This document shows, one piece after another, positions 1-7,213 of a stretch of 32,203 nt of DNA (position 1 is the first letter of the stretch; every line of letters begins with the position of its first letter). The DNA lies in contig JARIFA010000020.1 in assembly GCA_031127075.1 (NCBI GenBank), positions 1-32,203 of the forward strand, read 5' to 3'. The position numbers were made by a program, and so were the translations under genes. The notes below the pieces were generated by a model. It did no database searches and had not been told where the DNA came from. It saw only the letters and a program-made list of their open reading frames with translations. The stretch is from Gemmatimonadota bacterium (GTDB taxonomy: Bacteria > Gemmatimonadota > Gemmatimonadetes > Gemmatimonadales > Gemmatimonadaceae).

Positions 1-71
1 CTGTCCGCGAAGGCGCTGGCCGCAGCCACCGTCGACCCCACCAGTGCGGCGACGAGAAACACTAGGGTCAT
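1..71 (-). CDS. 5' fragment of a probable membrane protein gene (cut by window edge)
   Basis: An ATG at 71 on the minus strand overlaps the ybeY stop codon as ATGA, the same junction type used through this operon. Only 23 codons are visible, and they encode a hydrophobic stretch rich in Ala, Val and Leu, like a first membrane helix or signal anchor. In many bacteria the gene after phoH-ybeY encodes a CorC/HlyC-type CBS or DUF21 membrane protein, and the visible residues do not contradict that. This assignment rests on neighbourhood only. The rest of the gene lies outside the window. Confidence 0.55.
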   Translation of the reverse strand, partial: MTLVFLVAALVGSTVAAASAFAD

Positions 72-505
72 CCCGCGAGCACCCGACGCACGAGTTGCTC
101 CTGCCGACGCCACATCGGCGCGCCCTCCCGCGCCTCCCCGTCCGGGTGATCGTGCCCGAGCACGTGCAGGGTGCCGTGGACGACGAGCCGAACGAGTTCT
201 TCCCGAACCGGGCGGCCGAAGTGCCGCGCGTTGGCGGCGGCAACCTCGGGGCAGATGTACACGTCGCCGATGACGGCGCCCGCCGGATCACGGAAGGTGA
301 ACGAGATCACGTCGGTCGGTCCGGCGTGGCCGAGATGGCGGCGGTTCATCGCCGTGATCCGCCGACGGGTCACGAGCGTCACCGAGACGAGCGCCGGTCC
401 CGCGCGCTCCGCGCGCAGGACCGCCGCGACCGCGGCGGAGAGACGCGCGCGAGAGACGGGGGTCCGGACGCCCTCCAGCTGGACGCTCACCAGACGTGCG
501 GTCAT
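68..505 (-). CDS. ybeY: Endoribonuclease YbeY (rRNA maturation factor)
   Basis: YbeY is a single-strand-specific metallo-endoribonuclease that acts in 16S rRNA 3' maturation and late 70S ribosome quality control. The 145-residue product has the family's zinc-binding signature H-x3-H-x5-H at His110, His114 and His120 (HGTLHVLGHDH). It also has the upstream TDVISFTF strand typical of the fold. Length is normal for the family. The ATG start at 505 overlaps the phoH stop by four bases (ATGA), so the two are probably translationally coupled. phoH-ybeY adjacency is conserved in many bacteria. Nothing is unusual apart from the very high Arg/Ala content. Confidence 0.95.
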   Translation of the reverse strand: MTARLVSVQLEGVRTPVSRARLSAAVAAVLRAERAGPALVSVTLVTRRRITAMNRRHLGHAGPTDVISFTFRDPAGAVIGDVYICPEVAAANARHFGRPVREELVRLVVHGTLHVLGHDHPDGEAREGAPMWRRQEQLVRRVLAG

Positions 506-1458
506 CCCTCGGTCTCCCGCGCATACGCGGCGACGATGTCCCGGACGAGCCGGTGCCGCACGACGTCCACCTCGGTGAAGTAGTGGAATCCGATCCCCTC
601 GATGCCCTGGAGGATCCGCTCCACCTGCAGCAAGCCGCTCTCCTCCCGCTTCGGTAGATCCACCTGCGTCTTGTCGCCGGTAATCACCGCCCGCGAGTTC
701 ACGCCGAGCCGGGTGAGGAACATCTTCATCTGCGCGCTCGTGGCGTTTTGTGCCTCGTCGAGGATGACGAAGGCATCGGCGAGCGTCCGGCCGCGCATGT
801 AGGCCAAGGGCGCGATCTCGATGACCCGCGTCTCGAGTGCGCGGACGACCCGTTCCGGCGGCATCAGGTCGTCGAGCGCGTCATACAGCGGTCGCAGATA
901 GGGATCGACCTTGGCCTGCATATCGCCTGGGAGGAAGCCGAGCGACTCACCCGCCTCGACGGCGGGCCGTGCCAGCACGATGCGCCGCACGCGCTTCCGG
1001 GCGAGGGCATCCACCGCCGCCGCGACCGCGAGGTAGGTCTTCCCCGTCCCGGCGGGGCCGATGCCGATCACGATCTCGTGGTCCATCAGCTGCTGGAGGT
1101 ACTCCGCCTGCCCCTGCGTCTTGGGCTGGATGATCTTGCGCACGCCGGGGAGGACGATGCGCCCCGGACTTCCCGCGTCACGCGCCGGGCCCTCGAGCGA
1201 AAAGCGGAGCACGTCATCGGGCTCGAGCGGCACGCGCTGCCGCGCCTGCTCGATCATCCGGGCCGCCACCGCCGCGGCCCGGTCCACCGCCTCGGACGCC
1301 CCCGCGAGCGACATCGCGTCGCCACGCAGCGTCACGCGCACCGGAAAGAGCTTCTGTAACTCCGCGAGGTTCACGTCCCCGGCCCCGGCGAGCGTGAGAA
1401 GGTCCGCCCCCTCGGTCGAGAGCCGCTGAATCGTCTCGGTCCCCGCGGCCTCAGCCAT
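502..1458 (-). CDS. phoH: PhoH-family ATPase (YbeZ-like)
   Basis: This is a cytosolic P-loop ATPase of the PhoH/YbeZ family, usually encoded next to ybeY and linked to RNA metabolism. Walker A is GPAGTGKT (residues 134-141) and Walker B is VILDEAQN (231-238), with the DEAQ box typical of this family. The first ~75 residues form a small alpha/beta domain that resembles the KH-like domain of PhoH proteins. I chose the ATG at 1458, giving 318 residues. The frame stays open for 26 codons upstream, but those codons encode an Arg/Ser-rich stretch lying inside aspS and unlike the family. The chosen start overlaps the aspS stop by eight bases. Confidence 0.94.
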   Translation of the reverse strand: MAEAAGTETIQRLSTEGADLLTLAGAGDVNLAELQKLFPVRVTLRGDAMSLAGASEAVDRAAAVAARMIEQARQRVPLEPDDVLRFSLEGPARDAGSPGRIVLPGVRKIIQPKTQGQAEYLQQLMDHEIVIGIGPAGTGKTYLAVAAAVDALARKRVRRIVLARPAVEAGESLGFLPGDMQAKVDPYLRPLYDALDDLMPPERVVRALETRVIEIAPLAYMRGRTLADAFVILDEAQNATSAQMKMFLTRLGVNSRAVITGDKTQVDLPKREESGLLQVERILQGIEGIGFHYFTEVDVVRHRLVRDIVAAYARETEG

Positions 1459-3250
1459 CCGACGGCACCGATCGGATGTGGAGCTCGTCGAGGTCCTGCG
1501 ACGGCACGACGCTCGGCGCGCCCTCGAAGAGCGCACGCGCGGCGGTCGTCTTCGGGAACGCGATCACGTCGCGGAGGGAGGTCGCGCCGGCGAGGAGCAT
1601 CGCGATCCGGTCGAAGCCGAAAGCGATGCCGCCGTGCGGCGGGGCGCCCGCCCGCAGCCCCTCGAGCAGGAACCCGAAACGCCGCTCCTGCTCCGCCGCG
1701 TCCCCGATCCCGAGCAGCTCGAACATCCGCGCCTGGACCGCCGGGTCGCTGGTGCGGATGCTGCCACCGCCGAGCTCGACGCCATTGAGCACGCAGTCGT
1801 AGGCGAGCGCCCGCCAGGTGGCCGGCGCGTCGGGGCGCGCCCGCATGTCGTCGGCGTTGGGCGAGGTGAAGGGATGGTGCACTGCCGCGAGCGCGCCGGT
1901 CACAGGATCCATCTCGAACATCGGGAAGTCCACGACCCACAGGAACCGGCGCGCGGCGGGGTCGGCGAGGCCGAGCCGGGACGCGCACTCCTGTCGCACG
2001 CGATCGAGCGCGGGGTTGGCGACGCGATCCCCCGCTGCCACGGCGAGGAGCAGCTCCCCGTCCGCGAGCCCGAGCGCCGCCACCGCCTCCGGCCCGACGA
2101 ACTTCGCGAGCGGTCCCTCGAGCACCCCCGCCGTCGATTTCAGGCGGATGAGCCCGCCCACGCCGGCGCCCTTCGCGATCGCCTCGAGCTCATCGACCTG
2201 CTTGCGGCTCCAGCCGGCGGCCCCGGGCACGCGGATCCCGCGCACCCGACCACCGGCGGCGAGTGCCCCCTGGATGATGCCGGACTCACTCGACTGGAAG
2301 ATCGGGGTCAGGTCCTCGATCGCGAGCCCGTAGCGGAGGTCGGGGCGGTCACAGCCGTAGCGCTCCATCGCGTCGGCGTAGGTCATCCGCTCGAACGGCG
2401 TCGTCACCGTGACGCCGGCCTCCGCCCAGAGGGCGCGCACGAGACGCTCGCCAACGGCGATCACGTCCTCCTGCGAGATGAACGAGGCCTCGATGTCGAT
2501 CTGCGTGAACTCGAGCTGCCGGTCGGCCCGGAGATCCTCGTCGCGGAAACAGCGCGCGATCTGGAAGTACCGGTCGAACCCGCTGCACATGAAGAGCTGC
2601 TTGTAGATCTGCGGCGACTGCGGCAGCGCGTAGAACTCGCCGGGATGCATCCGGCTCGGCACGAGGAAATCGCGCGCCCCCTCCGGCGTCGGCTTCGTGA
2701 GGATCGGCGTCTCCAACTCCAGGAAGCCGTCATCGCTCAGCACCTGCCGCGTCACCTGCATCAGGCGGTGCCGGAGAACGAGGGCGTGCTGCAACTCCTC
2801 CCGCCGCAGATCCAGAACGCGATGCCGGAGGCGCAGGTCCTCGGCGGGCGGCTTCGCCTCCTTGGACAGCGCGACCGGGATCGCGGGGGTCACCGCTGGT
2901 CCGACCACTCGCAGCGCGGTGGCGCGGACCTCGATGTCCCCCGTCGCCATCTCCGGATTCCGCATCTCCGCAGGCCGCGCCGTGACGATCCCATCGATGA
3001 GCACGACCGTCTCGATCCCGACCGCCGCCGCGGCGGCGACGACCTCCGCCGGCGCCCAGTCGGCGTTGAACGAGCACTGCACGATCCCCTCGCGATCCCG
3101 CAGGTGCAGGAAGACGTGCCCGCCAAGATCACGGGTCCGATGCACCCAGCCACCGAGGCGGACCGCGGCGCCGATGTCCGAAGGACCAAGAGCCCCCGCC
3201 AGATGCGAGCGGAGGGTTGTGGCGCGGGCGGTGGAGGGACTGGAGCTCAC
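1451..3250 (-). CDS. aspS: Aspartate--tRNA ligase
   Basis: This is a class II aminoacyl-tRNA synthetase of the bacterial type, 599 residues, which charges tRNA-Asp. The N-terminal OB-fold (about residues 28-110) binds the anticodon. Motif 2 is in the stretch CFRDEDLRADRQLEF, and motif 3 is FGFDRIAMLLAGA near the C-terminus. The bacterial GAD-type insertion lies between motifs 2 and 3. The GTG at 3250 was chosen because it overlaps the vanZ stop as GTGA and gives the normal family length. The 64 upstream codons encode Arg-rich sequence inside vanZ. The OB-fold loop reads RDLGG, with Leu42 where non-discriminating enzymes often carry His, which hints at a tRNA-Asp-specific enzyme. That last point is inference. 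Confidence 0.96.
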   Translation of the reverse strand: MSSSPSTARATTLRSHLAGALGPSDIGAAVRLGGWVHRTRDLGGHVFLHLRDREGIVQCSFNADWAPAEVVAAAAAVGIETVVLIDGIVTARPAEMRNPEMATGDIEVRATALRVVGPAVTPAIPVALSKEAKPPAEDLRLRHRVLDLRREELQHALVLRHRLMQVTRQVLSDDGFLELETPILTKPTPEGARDFLVPSRMHPGEFYALPQSPQIYKQLFMCSGFDRYFQIARCFRDEDLRADRQLEFTQIDIEASFISQEDVIAVGERLVRALWAEAGVTVTTPFERMTYADAMERYGCDRPDLRYGLAIEDLTPIFQSSESGIIQGALAAGGRVRGIRVPGAAGWSRKQVDELEAIAKGAGVGGLIRLKSTAGVLEGPLAKFVGPEAVAALGLADGELLLAVAAGDRVANPALDRVRQECASRLGLADPAARRFLWVVDFPMFEMDPVTGALAAVHHPFTSPNADDMRARPDAPATWRALAYDCVLNGVELGGGSIRTSDPAVQARMFELLGIGDAAEQERRFGFLLEGLRAGAPPHGGIAFGFDRIAMLLAGATSLRDVIAFPKTTAARALFEGAPSVVPSQDLDELHIRSVPSDG

Positions 3251-3630
3251 GAGGCGGACCCATGGCGCCGCGGCGCCGGCTGGAAGAAGAGAGGAGCGAG
3301 CAGGATCCCGACGACCCCGCCGCCGATGTCGGCGAACCAGTCCCAGACGTCGGGAAATCGACCGGGGATCCACGCCTGATGGAGTTCGTCCAGCATCGCG
3401 AGGACCGCGATGGCGGCGACGATCGCGGCGGCGATGCGCCACGGCCGGTCCGCAGGGAAGGCGGCACGGGCGGACAGCAGGCTCAGGACGAGGTACGCCC
3501 CAAAGTGCGCGACCTTGTCAGCGGACGAGGCGATCTCGATAAGATCGAGCTTCGGCCACGAGGTCATCAAAAGGATGAATCCCATCCAAGAGACGGCGGG
3601 CCACCAGCGAGGGGGGAAGACGACACGCAT
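3247..3630 (-). CDS. VanZ-like membrane protein
   Basis: This is a 127-residue integral membrane protein with about four hydrophobic helices, matching the small VanZ-like family. The diagnostic acidic/polar motif DELHQ is present, followed by PGR, then WDWFADIGGG, which corresponds to the conserved DxxxNxxG-type segment. VanZ itself gives low-level teicoplanin resistance, but most chromosomal homologues have no known role and should not be read as resistance genes. It is the first gene of the minus-strand operon leading into aspS, and its stop overlaps the aspS GTG. The ATG at 3630 is supported by the position of the first helix. Confidence 0.85.
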   Translation of the reverse strand: MRVVFPPRWWPAVSWMGFILLMTSWPKLDLIEIASSADKVAHFGAYLVLSLLSARAAFPADRPWRIAAAIVAAIAVLAMLDELHQAWIPGRFPDVWDWFADIGGGVVGILLAPLFFQPAPRRHGSAS

Positions 3631-3680
3631 CAGCGATGTAAACCTAACGGGCGCCGTGACTTGGTGGTAGCCGCGACACG

Positions 3681-3709
3681 TTGACCCGCTCCCCTCGTCC
3701 CGGTACTCT
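3681..3709 (+). promoter_or_regulatory. Sigma-70-type promoter of rlmN, leaderless configuration
   Basis: TTGACC (3681-3686) and TACTCT (3704-3709) are separated by 17 bases. The -10 element ends five bases before the rlmN ATG at 3715, so transcription should begin at or within a base or two of the start codon. No purine-rich Shine-Dalgarno sequence precedes the ATG. Confidence 0.7.
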
Positions 3710-3714
3710 GCAGA

Positions 3715-4788
3715 ATGATCAATCTGCTGGATCTCGCCCCTGCGGACGCCGAGCGGACGCTCCGCTCATTCCTCGAGGCCGAGGGCGAGCCAGGGTACCG
3801 GGCGGGCCAGATCGTCGCGCGCCTCTGGGCGCGCCCCGTGGCGACCTTCGACGAGATGACCGACCTCCCGGTGCGGCTACGTACCCGGCTCGCCGAGGCG
3901 TTCGCCCTGCCCCGCCTCCCACTGGTGACCTCGCAGGCGTCGACGGACGGCACGCGGAAGTTCCTGTTCCAGCTCGCCGACGGGCAGATGATCGAGACGG
4001 TCGCGATCCCGGACGGGGACCGCCTCACCTTCTGCATCTCCTCACAGGCGGGCTGCGCGCTCCAGTGCGCATTCTGTGCCACCGGTGCGATGGGCTTCGC
4101 GCGGAACCTCGCCGTGCACGAGATCGCGGGCCAGGTACGCGAGCTCGCGCTGCTCGCCGACCCGCTGCGCGCGACGAACATCGTCTTCATGGGGATGGGA
4201 GAGCCGCTGATGAACTGGAAGGCGGTCACGGACGTGCTCACCATCCTCAATGATCCGATGGGCTTCGGGATCGGAGCGCGTCACATCACCGTCTCGACCG
4301 TGGGCGTGCTCCCGGGGATCATCGCGCTCGGGGCGCGTCGCGAGCAGTTCCGTCTCGCGCTCTCCATCCACGCGCCGAGCGATGCGCTCCGGCAGCAGTT
4401 GATGCCGGTCAACACGAAGTATCCGTTGGCGGACGTGATTGCGGCGGCGGCGGCGTTCGATCGCCGCGTGACCTTCGAATACGTGATGCTCGGCGGGGTG
4501 AACGACCAGCCGGCGCACGCAGACGCGCTCGCGGCGCTCGCGCGCGAATGCCAGGCCTTCGTGAACCTCATCCCGCTGCATCCCGGCGGCTCGATGGGAT
4601 TCACCCCCACGTCTCCGCAGGAGATCGCGCGATTCGCCCGACGCATCCGCGGCCACGGCGTGGAGGTCGCGATCCGCAAGAGCCGCGGGACGGACATCGC
4701 CGCGGCGTGTGGGCAGCTACGGGTCGAACGGATCGGGCGGCGGACGCCACGCCCGACCGACGACCACGGTGAGGTGCAGGTCGCGTGA
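3715..4788 (+). CDS. rlmN: Dual-specificity 23S rRNA/tRNA adenine-C2 methyltransferase RlmN
   Basis: This radical SAM enzyme methylates C2 of A2503 in 23S rRNA and of A37 in some tRNAs. The product is 357 residues. The [4Fe-4S] motif CxxxCxxC is at Cys114, Cys118 and Cys121, within CALQCAFCATGAMGF. The second catalytic cysteine, which forms the methyl-enzyme intermediate, is Cys332 in AAACGQL near the C-terminus, as expected. The segment NIVFMGMGEPLMN is the family's GEP region. The ATG at 3715 follows a strong promoter without room for a leader. The 3' end overlaps the convergent LytR_C gene by 72 bases. Confidence 0.97.
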   Translation: MINLLDLAPADAERTLRSFLEAEGEPGYRAGQIVARLWARPVATFDEMTDLPVRLRTRLAEAFALPRLPLVTSQASTDGTRKFLFQLADGQMIETVAIPDGDRLTFCISSQAGCALQCAFCATGAMGFARNLAVHEIAGQVRELALLADPLRATNIVFMGMGEPLMNWKAVTDVLTILNDPMGFGIGARHITVSTVGVLPGIIALGARREQFRLALSIHAPSDALRQQLMPVNTKYPLADVIAAAAAFDRRVTFEYVMLGGVNDQPAHADALAALARECQAFVNLIPLHPGGSMGFTPTSPQEIARFARRIRGHGVEVAIRKSRGTDIAAACGQLRVERIGRRTPRPTDDHGEVQVA

Positions 4789-5157
4789 GGAGTCGGGGCG
4801 TGCGATGATGCGCGCCCCGCCGATCGCCCGCGCCGCCCACTGCGCCCAGAGGGTGTCGCCCGCGTGTCGGTAGACGATCGACGAATCGGTCGGAGCCTCG
4901 GCATTCCCTGACGTGACGACATCGAAGCCGGCATCCCGGAGCGCCCGGGTGGCACGGCGCGCGAGCCCGCGCGTCGACGTGCCGTTGAGCGCCGCTACCA
5001 CAATGCGCGTGCCCGGTGGGACGATCCGATCGGCCGTGGGCGGCTCTCGCACCGGCATCGCCGCCGCGCGGTCGCGCCGCGACCAGCCCCACGCGCCGAG
5101 CGCCCCCAGCACGAGGGCGAGCAGCAGCCACCGGCCTTTCCCGTGCCAGCGGCTCAT
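4717..5157 (-). CDS. LytR C-terminal (LytR_C) domain protein, membrane-anchored
   Basis: The 146-residue product has a short cytoplasmic N-terminus, one membrane helix (about residues 9-25) and a soluble domain of about 90 residues. The soluble part begins with VVAALNGTSTRGLARRAT, resembling the start of the LytR_C domain found after LytR-CpsA-Psr catalytic domains or alone. No LCP catalytic domain is present. Its molecular role is unknown; a cell-envelope location is inferred. It is the last gene of the HEAT/HD-GYP/YqeK operon and starts at an ATGA overlap with yqeK. In other bacteria a LytR-type gene is often near yqeK, which supports the call. Confidence 0.8.
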   Translation of the reverse strand: MSRWHGKGRWLLLALVLGALGAWGWSRRDRAAAMPVREPPTADRIVPPGTRIVVAALNGTSTRGLARRATRALRDAGFDVVTSGNAEAPTDSSIVYRHAGDTLWAQWAARAIGGARIIARPDSSRDLHLTVVVGRAWRPPPDPFDP

Positions 5158-5723
5158 CGCACCGCGTTCCAGAGGTCGACCGCCTCCGGAAAGAGTTCCT
5201 TGCCCTCACGCAGGGTCCACTCAAGGCGCATGCGGACCACCTGACGGAAGACGCCATCGAAGTCGTGCGGCAGGTGCTGCGCGAGGAACGCACGGTCGGC
5301 CTGGAGGAACCGCCGACCGGGTTCGAGAAAGTCCGCCATATACAGGGCGCGGCCGGTCCGTGCCCACTCACCGTGTCCGACGGTGTGCCACCGGACCGCC
5401 TCGAGCACGTGCTCGCGCGTCTCCCCCTCGGCCACGAGGCGCGCGGCGGCCGCCGGCCCGTGCAACACCGCAAACGGCCGGTCGAGTCCGGGCGTCAGCG
5501 CCCGGAGCGTCGCTTCGTCGGCATCCCGCAGGGCATCGTGCCATCGACCGGCATCGTGCCAGGCCTGCGCCTCATCCGCGGGGAGCTGCAACGCCCGGGC
5601 CCAGTCATCGAGCAATGCCGTGACACGACCGATGTGGGCGAGGCGTCGCTCCCCGACCTCCGCCCACGCGGGGAGGACCGGCCCTCCATCCATCGGCGCT
5701 GCGGCCGCTCCGCTCGTGCTCAC
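5154..5723 (-). CDS. yqeK: YqeK-like HD-domain hydrolase (probable symmetrical Ap4A hydrolase)
   Basis: The 189-residue HD-domain phosphohydrolase resembles YqeK, which cleaves diadenosine tetraphosphate symmetrically into two ADP. Metal-ligand positions are visible: His30 (RLAHIGRV), His62-Asp63 (AGRWHDA), His89 (LHGPAAA), His113 (RWHTVG) and Asp131 in LYMADFLEPGR. The final motif is characteristic of YqeK. The GTG at 5723 was chosen for its GTGA overlap with the HD-GYP stop. The usual neighbours nadD and rsfS are not in this window. Function is family knowledge; substrate specificity here is not shown by the sequence. Confidence 0.85.
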   Translation of the reverse strand: MSTSGAAAAPMDGGPVLPAWAEVGERRLAHIGRVTALLDDWARALQLPADEAQAWHDAGRWHDALRDADEATLRALTPGLDRPFAVLHGPAAAARLVAEGETREHVLEAVRWHTVGHGEWARTGRALYMADFLEPGRRFLQADRAFLAQHLPHDFDGVFRQVVRMRLEWTLREGKELFPEAVDLWNAVR

Positions 5724-7213
5724 AGCACGTAATCCCCGGCGCGGATCCCGTGACGGTCGGCGTCGAAGGTGCCGACGATGGCATGACGGAACGCCCCGGC
5801 CTCATCGACCTCTGCGAGATTCACTTCACGACCTGGGAACTGATGCGCCCCTTCGGCGTCCCGCGCGATCCGCACGATTGGGCGGTCGCCGAGCTCGGCG
5901 AGCGGATTGACGCGCACCACGACGCCGACCTCGCCGGACGCGAGCAGCACGGCGGTACCGACCGGGTAGGTCCCAAGCAGTTGCGCCAGCCCCTTGAGGA
6001 GGACGGGGTCGAGGGCACGGGCCGGGTTCGCCAGCAGGAGCGCGAGCACCTCCGAGGGATCGAGCGGGAGCCCCGTCGCCAGCCGTCGCGAGGTCACCGC
6101 GGCGTAGGCATCCGCGACCGCGACGATGCGCGCGGAGTACGTGAGCTCGCCGATGCGGCGGGTCTGCGGATAGCCGGAGAGATCGCGTCGCATGTGGTGC
6201 TGATACGCGACGAGCATCGAGCGATAGGCGAAATCCGCCTGATCCCGGAGCTGGAGGAGCGCGAGCACGCCAAGCCACGGGTGCTGTCGGAGCATCCGCC
6301 ACCGGTCCGCCGGCGGCACGGCGGCGGCGTCGTAGAGCGACTCCGGGAGCCGCGACAGGCCGATGTCGTGGAAAAGCGCGGAGAAGCCGAGCTGATACAG
6401 CGCCAACCGATTGAGCCCGACGCGCCGGCCGAGCGCGACCGACAGGATCGCCACATCGATCGCATGGGCGACCTCGTCGGCGGCATACCCACGCACCGAG
6501 GTGAGCGCCACCAGCGAGGCCTCGGCGACCAACATCTGGTCCACGATGCCCTGCACCACGCGCTTCAGCCGCTTCAGGTTCGCCGGATGCGCGTGCCCGA
6601 CCGCCCATTGCACATCCACCATCGCGACGACGGCCTGTTCGTAGACGCGGCGGGCGCGCGCCCGCTGCTCGGCCGCATCGTCCAGCGCATCGCTCTCCTG
6701 CTCGAACGGCCGCAGCCGGAACGCCTGCACGTCGTGCACCTCGAGCGCATCACGCAACGCATCGAACCGCGACCGAGGCGAGGAACCGACCGGATCGAGG
6801 AGGCAGGTCAGGAGCACCGCCCATTCCGCCGGCTCGGGGAGCTGGCGGAATCCGAGCCGCTCGACGTCGCTCTCCCGGAACCGGGCGATGACGAAGCTGA
6901 AGCTCTCGTAGTTGTCGACCTCAAGCTTCATCCGCGTCGCATTGAGGAACAGGAACTCCCCCGCCACACGGAACTCGCCCTCCCCGTCGCTCGACACCAA
7001 TTCCCGCGCCGTCCTGGAGAGATCCTCGAGCGACTTCTGCACCGTCGGGTTGTCGACGGGATAGATGCGGAGATTTCGCATCGCGGCGTAGAGCGAGAAG
7101 AGGAATTGCCGCCCGAGCATCCGGACGTCCCCCTCGCCCAACCCGACGGTCGCGATGCTCCCGGTGGCCCGCCCGAGGCTCCCGCCCTCCGACGGCCGGT
7201 TCGGTCCCGTCAT
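5720..7213 (-). CDS. HD-GYP-type phosphohydrolase with unusual N-terminal module
   Basis: A 497-residue cytosolic protein. Residues ~34-140 form a module resembling the N-terminus of the HEAT protein encoded just upstream: a hydrophobic helix, an NP motif, then a beta-rich stretch. Residues ~240-400 are an HD-GYP domain with ligands at His250, His282-Asp283, His311, His339-His340 and Asp368, plus the GYP at 347-349. HD-GYP enzymes hydrolyse cyclic di-GMP or related cyclic dinucleotides. The usual glutamate after the HH pair is Met341, and the following glycine is Leu345, so metal content or activity may differ. The last ~85 residues look like a small beta-rich domain. ATGA overlap with the HEAT gene implies coupling. 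Confidence 0.85.
   Translation of the reverse strand: MTGPNRPSEGGSLGRATGSIATVGLGEGDVRMLGRQFLFSLYAAMRNLRIYPVDNPTVQKSLEDLSRTARELVSSDGEGEFRVAGEFLFLNATRMKLEVDNYESFSFVIARFRESDVERLGFRQLPEPAEWAVLLTCLLDPVGSSPRSRFDALRDALEVHDVQAFRLRPFEQESDALDDAAEQRARARRVYEQAVVAMVDVQWAVGHAHPANLKRLKRVVQGIVDQMLVAEASLVALTSVRGYAADEVAHAIDVAILSVALGRRVGLNRLALYQLGFSALFHDIGLSRLPESLYDAAAVPPADRWRMLRQHPWLGVLALLQLRDQADFAYRSMLVAYQHHMRRDLSGYPQTRRIGELTYSARIVAVADAYAAVTSRRLATGLPLDPSEVLALLLANPARALDPVLLKGLAQLLGTYPVGTAVLLASGEVGVVVRVNPLAELGDRPIVRIARDAEGAHQFPGREVNLAEVDEAGAFRHAIVGTFDADRHGIRAGDYVL

Noticed and set aside
1478-3379. 633-codon plus-strand open frame antisense to aspS
   Set aside because: Arg/Glu/His-rich composition with no family resemblance. 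It mirrors aspS codons in a high-GC genome.
3247-3630. VanZ homology read as glycopeptide resistance
   Set aside because: No other van genes are present, and VanZ-like proteins are widespread with unknown roles.
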